Shown here piece by piece: positions 49,848 through 57,597 of a stretch of DNA of 64,000 nt (position 1 is the first letter of the stretch; every line of letters begins with the position of its first letter). This DNA is from Simiduia agarivorans SA1 = DSM 21679 (GTDB taxonomy: Bacteria; Pseudomonadota; Gammaproteobacteria; Pseudomonadales; Cellvibrionaceae): assembly GCF_000305785.2 (NCBI RefSeq), contig NC_018868.3, positions 971,001-1,035,000 of the forward strand, in the 5' to 3' direction. The translations under genes were made by a program, and so were the position numbers. The notes beneath the pieces are model-generated. The model was not told the DNA's origin, ran no database searches, and saw only the letters and a program-made list of their open reading frames with translations.

Positions 49848-50854
49848 GCAGACGTTCACGCAGACAAACAGACGAATTCAACGTGTCTTTTCTGGACGTC
49901 ATCTGTTGTGGATTCGGGGCCATTGTATTGCTGTTGATGATCACCAAAACCGTGCCCACCGCAGTGCTCGAAGAATCCCAGACTGACCGCAGTGAACTCG
50001 TGGCCGATCTTCAGCGCCAGTTATTCACTATCCGGGGTGAGACCGAAATTCTCAATCGGGACCTGAACGCCAAACACGAACAACTGGACGAGGAAACCCA
50101 ACGAATCGCTATTTTGCGCGGCAAGCTCGCCACACTGGAAGCACGCTATGCATCGCTCGCCCGCCAGGCCAGCAGTGAAGACAACGAGCTGGGTAAACTC
50201 GCGCGCGCAACCCAGTCGTTAACTGAGGAAATGCAACGCCTGCTGGGTGACCGTTTTGAACGCAAGAACAGCGTCATCGGCGGAATCCCGGTGGACAGCG
50301 AATACATTATTTTTATCATCGATACCTCCGGTTCAATGTTCAACTATGCCTGGCCCCGGATGATGGATGAACTGATCAACGTACTGGACATTTACCCCAC
50401 GGTAAAAGGTATTCAGATCATGAACGATATGGGCGGATATATGTACACCAGTTATCGCGACGATTGGATACCCGATACCCCGTCGCGCCGCCAGACCATT
50501 ATTTCGCGTCTGCGCACCTGGAACCCGTTCAGTAATTCCAGCCCGGTGGAGGGTATTCAGAAAGCCATACGTACTTTTTATGACCCGAATAAGCAAATCA
50601 GTATCTACGTGTTTGGCGATGAATTTACCGGCAATTCCATCACCCAGGTGGTGAATGTGGTTGACCGGCTCAACCATGCCCGCCAGGGTGAAACAGCCCG
50701 GGTACGCATTCACGCGGTTGGGTTTCCGGTGCAATTCGATCCACGGGCGTCCAGCCAGTTAACCGGCATCCGATTTGCTGCGCTCATGCGCGAGCTGACC
50801 TACCGCAATGGCGGCACCTTCGTCGGATTGAACGATTACCGGCGCTTGCGCTAA
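49844..50854 (+). CDS. Membrane vWA protein with ExbD-like anchor (second)
   Basis: This 336-residue protein is a paralogue in layout of the preceding one. It has a basic N-terminus (MSRRSRRQTD), a helix NVSFLDVICCGFGAIVLLLM with Asp18, a coiled coil (about 45-130) and a vWA domain with D160xSxS (DTSGS). The second metal-site position reads SNSSP instead of a clear Thr. Compared with TolR (INIVPLLDVLLVLLLIFM), the helix shares the N-V/I-x-x-L-D-V core. The start is ATG 49844, overlapping the previous stop. Confidence 0.85.
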   Translation: MSRRSRRQTDEFNVSFLDVICCGFGAIVLLLMITKTVPTAVLEESQTDRSELVADLQRQLFTIRGETEILNRDLNAKHEQLDEETQRIAILRGKLATLEARYASLARQASSEDNELGKLARATQSLTEEMQRLLGDRFERKNSVIGGIPVDSEYIIFIIDTSGSMFNYAWPRMMDELINVLDIYPTVKGIQIMNDMGGYMYTSYRDDWIPDTPSRRQTIISRLRTWNPFSNSSPVEGIQKAIRTFYDPNKQISIYVFGDEFTGNSITQVVNVVDRLNHARQGETARVRIHAVGFPVQFDPRASSQLTGIRFAALMRELTYRNGGTFVGLNDYRRLR

Positions 50855-50881
50855 GGTTAAAGGTAAAGTGAGGAACCTATA

Positions 50882-51550
50882 ATGACATTTACCGGCCTGC
50901 CCTCTGCCCTGTTTTATTTCGTGATAGGCGCGATAGTACTGACGGGTTGCGCAGGCAAGGTCACGGTGCAAGGTGAGTTTCCCACCCCACTGGTAGATCA
51001 GCACGATCTGCGCATTGGCGTGGTCAACAATCCCCGCTTTCAGACATTTCAATACGAAGAAAAGTCCAAAGACCGCCTGAAATGGACCATTGGTACCGGC
51101 GGCGCCCAGCAAAAGCTGCTGGATACCTTGCTCACCGCCATGTTCCGGGAAGTGACACCACTGGCGGATTTACCCGAAACCAATACACCGGCCGATGTGG
51201 ACCTGGTCATACTGCCCAGAATCAGGGAATTCCAGTACGCAATGCCGCGCGAAACCAAAGTCAATATTTTTGAGGTCTGGATCAAGTACTCGATTCAGGT
51301 CTACACCAATGAGGGCGCGATGCTCGCCGACTGGGTGATGCCCGCATACGGCAAAACCCCCACGGCATTTCTGAAATCGGAAGATGACGCGTTAAACCAG
51401 GCGGTGATCATGGCCTTGCGCGATGCGGGCGCAAGTTTTATCACCGGTTTTGAGCGGGTGCCTGAGATCAGGGCCTGGCTCGACACACCGCGCCAGGCCA
51501 AAGCGCCGCTACCGGCCAACGACAATGCCCCACAGGAGTCAGCGGAATGA
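50882..51550 (+). CDS. Lipoprotein, unknown (CsgG/TolB-N-like layout)
   Basis: The 222-residue protein has a signal peptide with lipobox LTGC (Cys23) and an alpha/beta domain in which HDLRIGVVNNPRF, DLVILPRIREFQYA and FEVWIKYSIQVYTNEG suggest the TolB-N/CsgG-like plan found in many periplasmic lipoproteins. I recognise no specific family. It overlaps the next lipoprotein gene by 4 bases. Confidence 0.75.
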   Translation: MTFTGLPSALFYFVIGAIVLTGCAGKVTVQGEFPTPLVDQHDLRIGVVNNPRFQTFQYEEKSKDRLKWTIGTGGAQQKLLDTLLTAMFREVTPLADLPETNTPADVDLVILPRIREFQYAMPRETKVNIFEVWIKYSIQVYTNEGAMLADWVMPAYGKTPTAFLKSEDDALNQAVIMALRDAGASFITGFERVPEIRAWLDTPRQAKAPLPANDNAPQESAE

Positions 51551-52194
51551 GATGGCTGTGTTTATTGTTGCCCCTGCTGACCATTGCCTGCACATCCGTT
51601 ACGGTGGATGAATTCAAACGTGGCAATGCCAATCTGGATGCCTCCGACAGTGTGGTGATTCTTGGGCGTCGTCACTCCAGTGACTATGAAACGGAACCGG
51701 ATCTCGTGCAGTGTATCGGCGAGGAAATTGCCTCCGGCGGATCGGGCATCCGGGTGATTCCCGAGTTGGAGTTCGTCAACCGGTTGTACCCCTGGTTTGA
51801 ACCCAGAATTGCACCCATGTCGGTGCGTTCATTGAACCGTGTGGCCCAGCGGGACGACGTGGCGCGCGTTTTACGCGACTACGGTGTGCACTACATTATC
51901 TGGATTGACGGCCACACAGAAACCACAAACAGTGCGGGCTCCATTGGCTGCTCCGTTGGCCCCGGCGGGGCCGGTTGCTTTGGCTTCGGTACCTGGGATA
52001 AAGAGTCCGATTATGAAGCGACCATCTGGGATTTCGATACTGGTAAAGTGGTGGGCAAAATCAGCGCCGATGCCTCCGGCACGTCCTACATGCCCGCCAT
52101 CGTAGTACCGATTCCGTTAATCGCACGGGTACAGGCAGGCGCCTGCGAAGGCCTGGGCACCCAGCTGCGCAAATTTTTAAAGCCCGATAGCTGA
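51547..52194 (+). CDS. Lipoprotein, unknown
   Basis: The 215-residue protein has a lipobox (LTIAC, Cys15) and a periplasmic alpha/beta domain. The pattern DSVVILGRRHSS, DVARVLRDYGVHYIIWIDG and SDYEATIWDFDTGKVVGKIS resembles the preceding lipoprotein in layout, and a Gly/Cys-rich stretch (about 131-149) may hold a disulfide. Function is unknown. Upstream overlap and a 12-base gap to the protease gene place it in the operon. Confidence 0.73.
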   Translation: MRWLCLLLPLLTIACTSVTVDEFKRGNANLDASDSVVILGRRHSSDYETEPDLVQCIGEEIASGGSGIRVIPELEFVNRLYPWFEPRIAPMSVRSLNRVAQRDDVARVLRDYGVHYIIWIDGHTETTNSAGSIGCSVGPGGAGCFGFGTWDKESDYEATIWDFDTGKVVGKISADASGTSYMPAIVVPIPLIARVQAGACEGLGTQLRKFLKPDS

Positions 52195-52206
52195 AGGATA
52201 AACGCT

Positions 52207-53646
52207 ATGTTCACCCGAGCTACCCGCCCACTTGTGTTAATTGCCCTGCTAGCGGGCATCGCCGGATGTGCAATCAATCCCGCCACCGGCACCCCTGACT
52301 TTGTGTTCATGAGCGAAGAGGGAGAAATAGAAAAGGGCCAAGAGTTACACGAACAACTCATGGCCTCGATGCCGATCTATCAGGACCCGGCGCTGCAGGC
52401 GTACATTGAAAATATCGGTCAGGCGCTGGCAAAAGTCAGCGATCGCCCCAACCTGAACTACACCTTCACCATCATCGACAGTCCCGACATCAATGCCTTT
52501 GCAGCCCCCGGCGGATTTATTTATATCAATCGCGGACTGATCGGTTACCTGCAAAACGAAGCCCAGTTGGCGGCCGTATTGGCGCACGAAATCGCGCATG
52601 TCACCGCACGGCATACCGTCAGGCAGGATGCGGCACAGAAAGGTGCCGGCGCAGTGTCCATTGCCGCTGTCATCACCACCGGCAGTATGGTGGTGGGCGA
52701 CACCGCTGACCTGGTCACCGGTGCAGCCGTGTCCGGTTACGGCCGGGACATGGAATTAGAGGCCGACAGTTTTGGTGCCAAATACCTCTATGCAGCCGGC
52801 TATGACCCCCAGGCCATGATCGATGTTATCGGCGTACTCAAAGACCAGGAGAAATACGCCCGCCGCAAAGCCCGTGAAGACGGCAAGAAACCCAAGAGCT
52901 ATCACGGTGTGTTTTCCACCCACCCGCGCAACGATCAGCGCCTGCAGGAAGTCATTGCCACTGCAGGCACACTTCCGGATGATCAACAGGGTTCGCTCAA
53001 TACCACCGAGTTCCGTCAACGCACCAACGGCATGGTGGTGGGCGTCAACTACGACATGAAAATTCCCGGGCAGGAAAATCGCTACATTCACAGCAAGCTG
53101 GGTTTCACCTTTGTCCACCCGGAGGGCTGGTCGGTAGAGAACCAACGCAACGCGCTGGTCGTGGCCCCGTCTGACAAACACACGGCGCTCACACTCGGGA
53201 TCGCCGTGCTCAGGGTGCCCATGGAACCCAGCCAGTACCTGCGCGAACAGCTGAATGCAGGGCTGTTACACGAGTCGGAGCCGCTCCAACAGTTCGGCCT
53301 TGTGGGCCATACCGGCGTTGTTCCTGCTTCGGAAGGCAAGGCGCCACAGCGCGTCGCCGTCCTGTTTCAGGGTAACCGCGCCTATCATTTCGAGGGCGCG
53401 GTTACCGATAAACCCGACGATGAAGGCTTTAAGTCCATCATCACCAGCTTCCAACCCGCCATAGCGCCGCCTAAAGGCAGCTCCAAGCGCATTCGTTATG
53501 TGGTCGCCAATGCCAATACGAGCTATGAAGCGTTGGCCCAACACGGGCGTCTGGGGCCCGATGGTGCCGATCAACTCAGACTCCTCAACGGGGACTACCC
53601 CCGCGGCCAACCCAGCCCCGGCGAATGGGTGAAACTGGTGGAGTAA
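52207..53646 (+). CDS. M48-family lipoprotein metalloprotease
   Basis: The 479-residue protein has a lipobox (IAGC, Cys21), then the M48 peptidase domain (about 45-260). The zinc site is HEIAH at 127-131 with the downstream Glu in ELEADSFG (about 183-188). The C-terminus (about 280-479) has a second domain and ends with a short LysM-like sequence (LRLLNGDYPRGQ). Relatives such as BepA and LoiP act on outer-membrane assembly. It is the last gene of the operon and may do quality control for its lipoproteins. Confidence 0.9.
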   Translation: MFTRATRPLVLIALLAGIAGCAINPATGTPDFVFMSEEGEIEKGQELHEQLMASMPIYQDPALQAYIENIGQALAKVSDRPNLNYTFTIIDSPDINAFAAPGGFIYINRGLIGYLQNEAQLAAVLAHEIAHVTARHTVRQDAAQKGAGAVSIAAVITTGSMVVGDTADLVTGAAVSGYGRDMELEADSFGAKYLYAAGYDPQAMIDVIGVLKDQEKYARRKAREDGKKPKSYHGVFSTHPRNDQRLQEVIATAGTLPDDQQGSLNTTEFRQRTNGMVVGVNYDMKIPGQENRYIHSKLGFTFVHPEGWSVENQRNALVVAPSDKHTALTLGIAVLRVPMEPSQYLREQLNAGLLHESEPLQQFGLVGHTGVVPASEGKAPQRVAVLFQGNRAYHFEGAVTDKPDDEGFKSIITSFQPAIAPPKGSSKRIRYVVANANTSYEALAQHGRLGPDGADQLRLLNGDYPRGQPSPGEWVKLVE

Positions 53647-53708
53647 TATTTAACATTTGATGCCAAAACCCGCGGTCTCACTTGTGAGCAATGAATCCTG
53701 CCAGTACT

Positions 53709-53725
53709 TTCTGGTCAAACCTATA
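53709..53725 (+). promoter_or_regulatory. FadR-like operator upstream of acyl-CoA ligase gene
   Basis: The 17 bases TTCTGGTCAAACCTATA match the FadR pattern (CTGGTCnGACCt) in all core positions but one, and resemble known fadL sites. They lie 30 bases before the ATG. They probably report fatty-acid availability. A FadR gene is not in the window. Confidence 0.5.
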
Positions 53726-53754
53726 ACAAACAGAGCAAAAAGCGAGGACCCCCA

Positions 53755-55386
53755 ATGCTAGGCCAGATGATGAATATGCCGCTCACCACCACATCGATTC
53801 TGCAGTTTGCCGAAAAGGTGTATGCCAGATCGGAAATCGTTAGCGTCACCGCAGATAACCCCCTGCACCGTTACACCTATGCGGACGCCTTCCAACGGGT
53901 GCGCAAGCTGGCCAACGCGCTGAAGAAACTGGGCTGTGAAGATGGCGACGTCATCGGAACGCTGGCCTGGAATGATTACCGCCATCTGGAACTCTATTAC
54001 GCGATCTCCTGTTCCGGCATGGTGTGCCACACGGTGAACCCCCGCCTGTTTCCCGAGCAGTTGCAATACATCATCGATCACGCCGAAGACAAGTTCGTAT
54101 TTATCGATGTTATGTTTGTGCCCTTGCTGGAAAAACTCGCGCCGGCTCTGCCGCGGGTGAAAGGCTATATCGTACTCACCGATGAAGCCCACATGCCCAC
54201 CGCCAGCACGCTACCCAACCTGCACTGCTATGAGACCCTGATCGGTAAGGAAAGCACCGAATTCGAGTGGCCGACGCTGGATGAAAACCAGGCCAGTGCA
54301 CTGTGCTACACGTCCGGCACCACCGGCAATCCCAAAGGTGTACTGTATTCCCATCGCACTACCATTTTGCATACCTACGCCACGGCCATGCCCGATGTGT
54401 TCGGCATTTCGGTCCGCGACGTGGTGCTGCCGATTGTGCCCATGTTTCACGTCAACGGTTGGGGCCTTGTCTACACCTGCCCGATGATTGGCGCAAAATT
54501 AGTCATGCCGGGGCCGAAAATGGGCGACGGCGAAACCCTCTGCCGGTTGATTAACGAAGAAAAAGTCACCACGTCCGCCGGAGTGCCGACAGTGTGGCTG
54601 GCACTGCTCAATTATCTGGATCAGAACAAGCTCAAGGTCCCCACCCTGAAGCGTGTCACCACCGGTGGCGCAGCTTGCCCACAACCGATCTTTGATAATT
54701 TCCGCGAGAAATACGGCGTGGAAGTGCACCACGCCTGGGGCATGACGGAAATGAGCCCCCTTGGCACCTACAACACGTTAAAGCCGCATATGTTGGAATG
54801 GAGCGAAGACGAAAAAACCAAAGTCAAACTGAACCAGGGCCGCCCGGCCTATGGCGTAGAGATTAAAATTGTCGATGACAATAACAATGAACTGCCTTGG
54901 GATGGCAAGTCTTCAGGCAGCGTAAAAGTACGCGGGCCCTGGATTATCCAGCGCTACTTCAAGGCAGAGGCGGATGCCACCGATGCCGATGGTTGGTTCG
55001 AAACCGGCGATGTGGCCAGCATGGATCCCGAAGGCTATATGACCATTACCGACCGGACCAAGGACGTGATCAAGTCTGGCGGCGAATGGATATCGTCCAT
55101 AGAGCTCGAAAATACTGCGATGCTGCATCCGGCGGTCGCAGAGGCCGCGGTGATTGGCGTCAGCCACCCAAAATGGACCGAACGTCCGTTACTCGTGGTA
55201 GTACCAAAAGCCGGTAGTCAGCCCGACAAAGCCGAATTGCTGCAATTTTTTGAGGGCAAAGTGGCCAAATGGTGGATACCGGAAGCCTGCGAATTCGTGA
55301 CGGAGCTCCCCCATACCGCCACCGGTAAAATCAGCAAAAAAGATTTGCGAACACAATTTACCGATTACCTCTGGCCAGACGCGTAA
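53755..55386 (+). CDS. alkK: AlkK-like medium-chain acyl-CoA synthetase
   Basis: The 543-residue protein is an AMP-forming ligase that activates a carboxylic acid to its CoA thioester. The AMP-binding motif YTSGTTGNPKGVLYSHR is near residues 184-200; AWGMTEMSPLG and GWFETGD follow, and the C-terminal GKISKKDLR lysine is present. The N-terminus (MLGQMM) and overall motifs closely resemble AlkK of Pseudomonas, which activates medium-chain fatty acids from alkane oxidation. No alkane-oxidation genes are adjacent, so use of general fatty acids is likely. Confidence 0.88.
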   Translation: MLGQMMNMPLTTTSILQFAEKVYARSEIVSVTADNPLHRYTYADAFQRVRKLANALKKLGCEDGDVIGTLAWNDYRHLELYYAISCSGMVCHTVNPRLFPEQLQYIIDHAEDKFVFIDVMFVPLLEKLAPALPRVKGYIVLTDEAHMPTASTLPNLHCYETLIGKESTEFEWPTLDENQASALCYTSGTTGNPKGVLYSHRTTILHTYATAMPDVFGISVRDVVLPIVPMFHVNGWGLVYTCPMIGAKLVMPGPKMGDGETLCRLINEEKVTTSAGVPTVWLALLNYLDQNKLKVPTLKRVTTGGAACPQPIFDNFREKYGVEVHHAWGMTEMSPLGTYNTLKPHMLEWSEDEKTKVKLNQGRPAYGVEIKIVDDNNNELPWDGKSSGSVKVRGPWIIQRYFKAEADATDADGWFETGDVASMDPEGYMTITDRTKDVIKSGGEWISSIELENTAMLHPAVAEAAVIGVSHPKWTERPLLVVVPKAGSQPDKAELLQFFEGKVAKWWIPEACEFVTELPHTATGKISKKDLRTQFTDYLWPDA

Positions 55387-55421
55387 TCCCGCTCGCGCCG
55401 CAAATTGCACCAAATAAAACC

Positions 55422-55448
55422 GCCCCGCACCATTGCGGGGCACTTTTT
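55422..55448 (+). terminator. Intrinsic terminator after acyl-CoA ligase gene
   Basis: An 8-bp GCCCCGCA/TGCGGGGC stem with a CCAT loop is followed by ACTTTTT. Confidence 0.9.
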
Positions 55449-55460
55449 GCTAGGCGAAAC

Positions 55461-55895
55461 TCATCTCAGGCCAAATTCAGCCACACCGCGCTCAGCCAGC
55501 TTTAACAGACCACTGCTATCCAGTTCCGCTAATTGGTTATAGGTCCGGTCACAAATCAACGCCACATGGTCGGCTTTTTCAGGCCGGGACACGGGCAATT
55601 GGGCCAAGCCGGTGCGATAGCTTTGCTTGGCACGCTCAATCATTTGCGTGGATTTCACCGGCAATACATCAGTGCGACGAGCGCCTGCAAGGCGCAGCGC
55701 ATCGTACAAACCCGCCATGTTCTTTGCGCCCATCTTCTCGCACTGGTCTACGCGGTTTTCGAACTTGATCAGCATAAGATCTGCAGCCAATGACAGTGCC
55801 TCTTCTTCAGACAAGCCATTGGCGGCCATTACCGTTGGCGTCGCCAACACCAGCATCATTGCGCTGAGAACTGCACTGCATTTTATTAATCTCAC
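55461..55895 (-). CDS. Small exported hypothetical protein
   Basis: The 144-residue protein has a signal peptide ending near residue 24 (TVMAA) and a helical periplasmic part with two cysteines (QCEKMG and ALICDRTY), which could form a disulfide. No family is recognised. It is a single gene facing the ligase gene. Confidence 0.65.
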   Translation of the reverse strand: MRLIKCSAVLSAMMLVLATPTVMAANGLSEEEALSLAADLMLIKFENRVDQCEKMGAKNMAGLYDALRLAGARRTDVLPVKSTQMIERAKQSYRTGLAQLPVSRPEKADHVALICDRTYNQLAELDSSGLLKLAERGVAEFGLR

Positions 55896-55954
55896 ACCCT
55901 TACCCCATAAATCATTACTTGGACACTGAAGTCAAAGCAATTACTGCGCCATAA

Positions 55955-55982
55955 AAAAAGCCGACGATCACGTCGGCTTTTT
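55955..55982. terminator. Intrinsic terminator after the DUF4397 gene
   Basis: A 12-bp stem (AAAAAGCCGACG with its complement) and an ATCA loop have A/T runs on both sides. It lies 48 bases beyond the DUF4397 gene on the - strand. Confidence 0.88.
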
Positions 55983-56029
55983 GTGTGTAACAACGCGCCC
56001 TTTTGGGGGAAAGGACACAGATGCTTGCG

Positions 56030-57391
56030 TTAGTTGGCCAGACCATCCAAACCGATAACGGACAATGGCGTGGTGAGCCCTGCCCCATCCCGGGCGATAG
56101 CGGTATAGATTTCTCCGGCTGTCAGGTTCACCGTTACCCGAATGGCCTCTGACGTGGGCTGGTCGGCTGGGGTAATGACCACATCATATTCGCCTTCCGC
56201 AAGGCTGACATAACCCGTCTCCGCCTTGAAAGGTACATCCTCAAACGCGGGGGTCGCTGCGGTGATGTCTGCCATGGGGGCAACCACGTATATGTCCACA
56301 TCGCCCGCCAGGGTAGAACCGTGAATCAGACGCACCCGCGCTTCGGTGGCCACGCGACGCTCGTTGTCTTCCAACACTAAAGGTTCAATGGCGCTCAACT
56401 CACCCAGCGCGATAACCGTGTAGCTTGCGCCATTGGCTAGCGCTACCCCGTCTGCATCGATCACGGTAGTGGTGGTATTCGCCGCATTAACGGAGATATC
56501 GTAGCTCCCTGCCGCAAGGTTCACATAACCAACAACATCGGGAAACGCGAGATCTTCAATTGCGGGCGTCATGCTGTCGTTCAAAATAACGTCCACGGCC
56601 GGCGCATCGGCGGAATCGTGCACGACCCTGAGGTTAGCACCATCGTTCGCATCGTGAATAATGACCACATCGTCGCCATCCAGCACCGCTAACTTGATGG
56701 GCGCATCACCTGAACGGAAGGTCGGGATGGCACCGATCAGCAAATCCTTGCCCGCAGCCAAGGCCACAGTACCGGAGTCATACACGACGGTGCCGTCGGT
56801 CAACGCCACGCGGACCTGGTAATCAGCCGCCGGGACTTCGACAGGGCCTAATACTTCTTTGAACGAGAAGCGCCCCAGCGGGTCTGCAGCCGTAAGATCA
56901 GCGCCGGGCTCGGTAACAAAGACATCCACTTCGGGTGCCGCTGCAGCCAGGTGTGCCACGCGCACGCGCACTGCGGTGCTATCACTTAACTCGCCTTCGT
57001 CCGCAATGACCAGCGGCTCAATCTCAGCCACGCTGTTCACTGCAATGACGTCGTAACTCACCCCTTGCGCCAGATCCAGATCCACGGGGCCGATAACGGT
57101 CGCCGTGCCCGCTGGTAAAATACCGTCGACTGCCACGCTGTAGGTACCTGCATCAAGCGATAACACACCGGTCGACTGGGAAAAATCCAATCCGCCCGCC
57201 GCTTCGCTGCCGGCCACTATCAGATTTACAGCAGGGGCATCCGGAGATGCGTGAAAAACCCGGACTGCAGCTGGTTCGGCGGGTGCTTCCACCGGCACTT
57301 CTGTAATCTCATTATCGTCGTCATCATCGAAAGGACAGCCGGCCAGAACCAGCGGCAATGCTGCCAGTGCAACCACGTGTTTTATGTTCAT
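56030..57391 (-). CDS. DUF4397 lipoprotein with four repeats
   Basis: The 453-residue lipoprotein (lipobox VLAGC, Cys19, then five Asp) consists of about four DUF4397 repeats. Each opens with a VRVFHASPDAPAV- or VRLIHGS-type strand and ends with a SYTVIALGELSAIEPLVL-type strand. The domain is predicted beta-sandwich, function unknown; it is frequent in secreted or surface proteins of marine bacteria. The start ATG 57391 begins the lipoprotein leader. Confidence 0.88.
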   Translation of the reverse strand: MNIKHVVALAALPLVLAGCPFDDDDDNEITEVPVEAPAEPAAVRVFHASPDAPAVNLIVAGSEAAGGLDFSQSTGVLSLDAGTYSVAVDGILPAGTATVIGPVDLDLAQGVSYDVIAVNSVAEIEPLVIADEGELSDSTAVRVRVAHLAAAAPEVDVFVTEPGADLTAADPLGRFSFKEVLGPVEVPAADYQVRVALTDGTVVYDSGTVALAAGKDLLIGAIPTFRSGDAPIKLAVLDGDDVVIIHDANDGANLRVVHDSADAPAVDVILNDSMTPAIEDLAFPDVVGYVNLAAGSYDISVNAANTTTTVIDADGVALANGASYTVIALGELSAIEPLVLEDNERRVATEARVRLIHGSTLAGDVDIYVVAPMADITAATPAFEDVPFKAETGYVSLAEGEYDVVITPADQPTSEAIRVTVNLTAGEIYTAIARDGAGLTTPLSVIGLDGLAN

Positions 57392-57534
57392 TGTCTCGTT
57401 CCCTTGTTTGCGCCCGCAGGCATTGAAATGCACTGCCTCATACGCTCCGGATTTTTTACACAGACCATGAACCAGGATTGGATTTCACAATAGATCCAAT
57501 AGCAGGCACTCGCGCGTACTAATCCGCTTAGATT

Positions 57535-57557
57535 AAAAAAGGAGCCGCAGCTCCTTT
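57535..57557 (-). terminator. Intrinsic terminator after the double acyltransferase gene
   Basis: AAAGGAGC pairs with GCTCCTTT around a CGCA loop, and a T-run follows on the - strand. It lies 41 bases beyond the stop codon. Confidence 0.85.
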
Positions 57558-57597
57558 CGAATACCCTGTGCTCCCCTTAAGAACACATTCTTAAACG

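Noticed and set aside
39195..53646. Zorya or another known stator-based defence system
   Set aside because: A MotA-like protein is present, but ZorB-type OmpA protein and ZorC/D/E helicase or nuclease genes are not; the neighbours are lipoproteins and envelope proteins.
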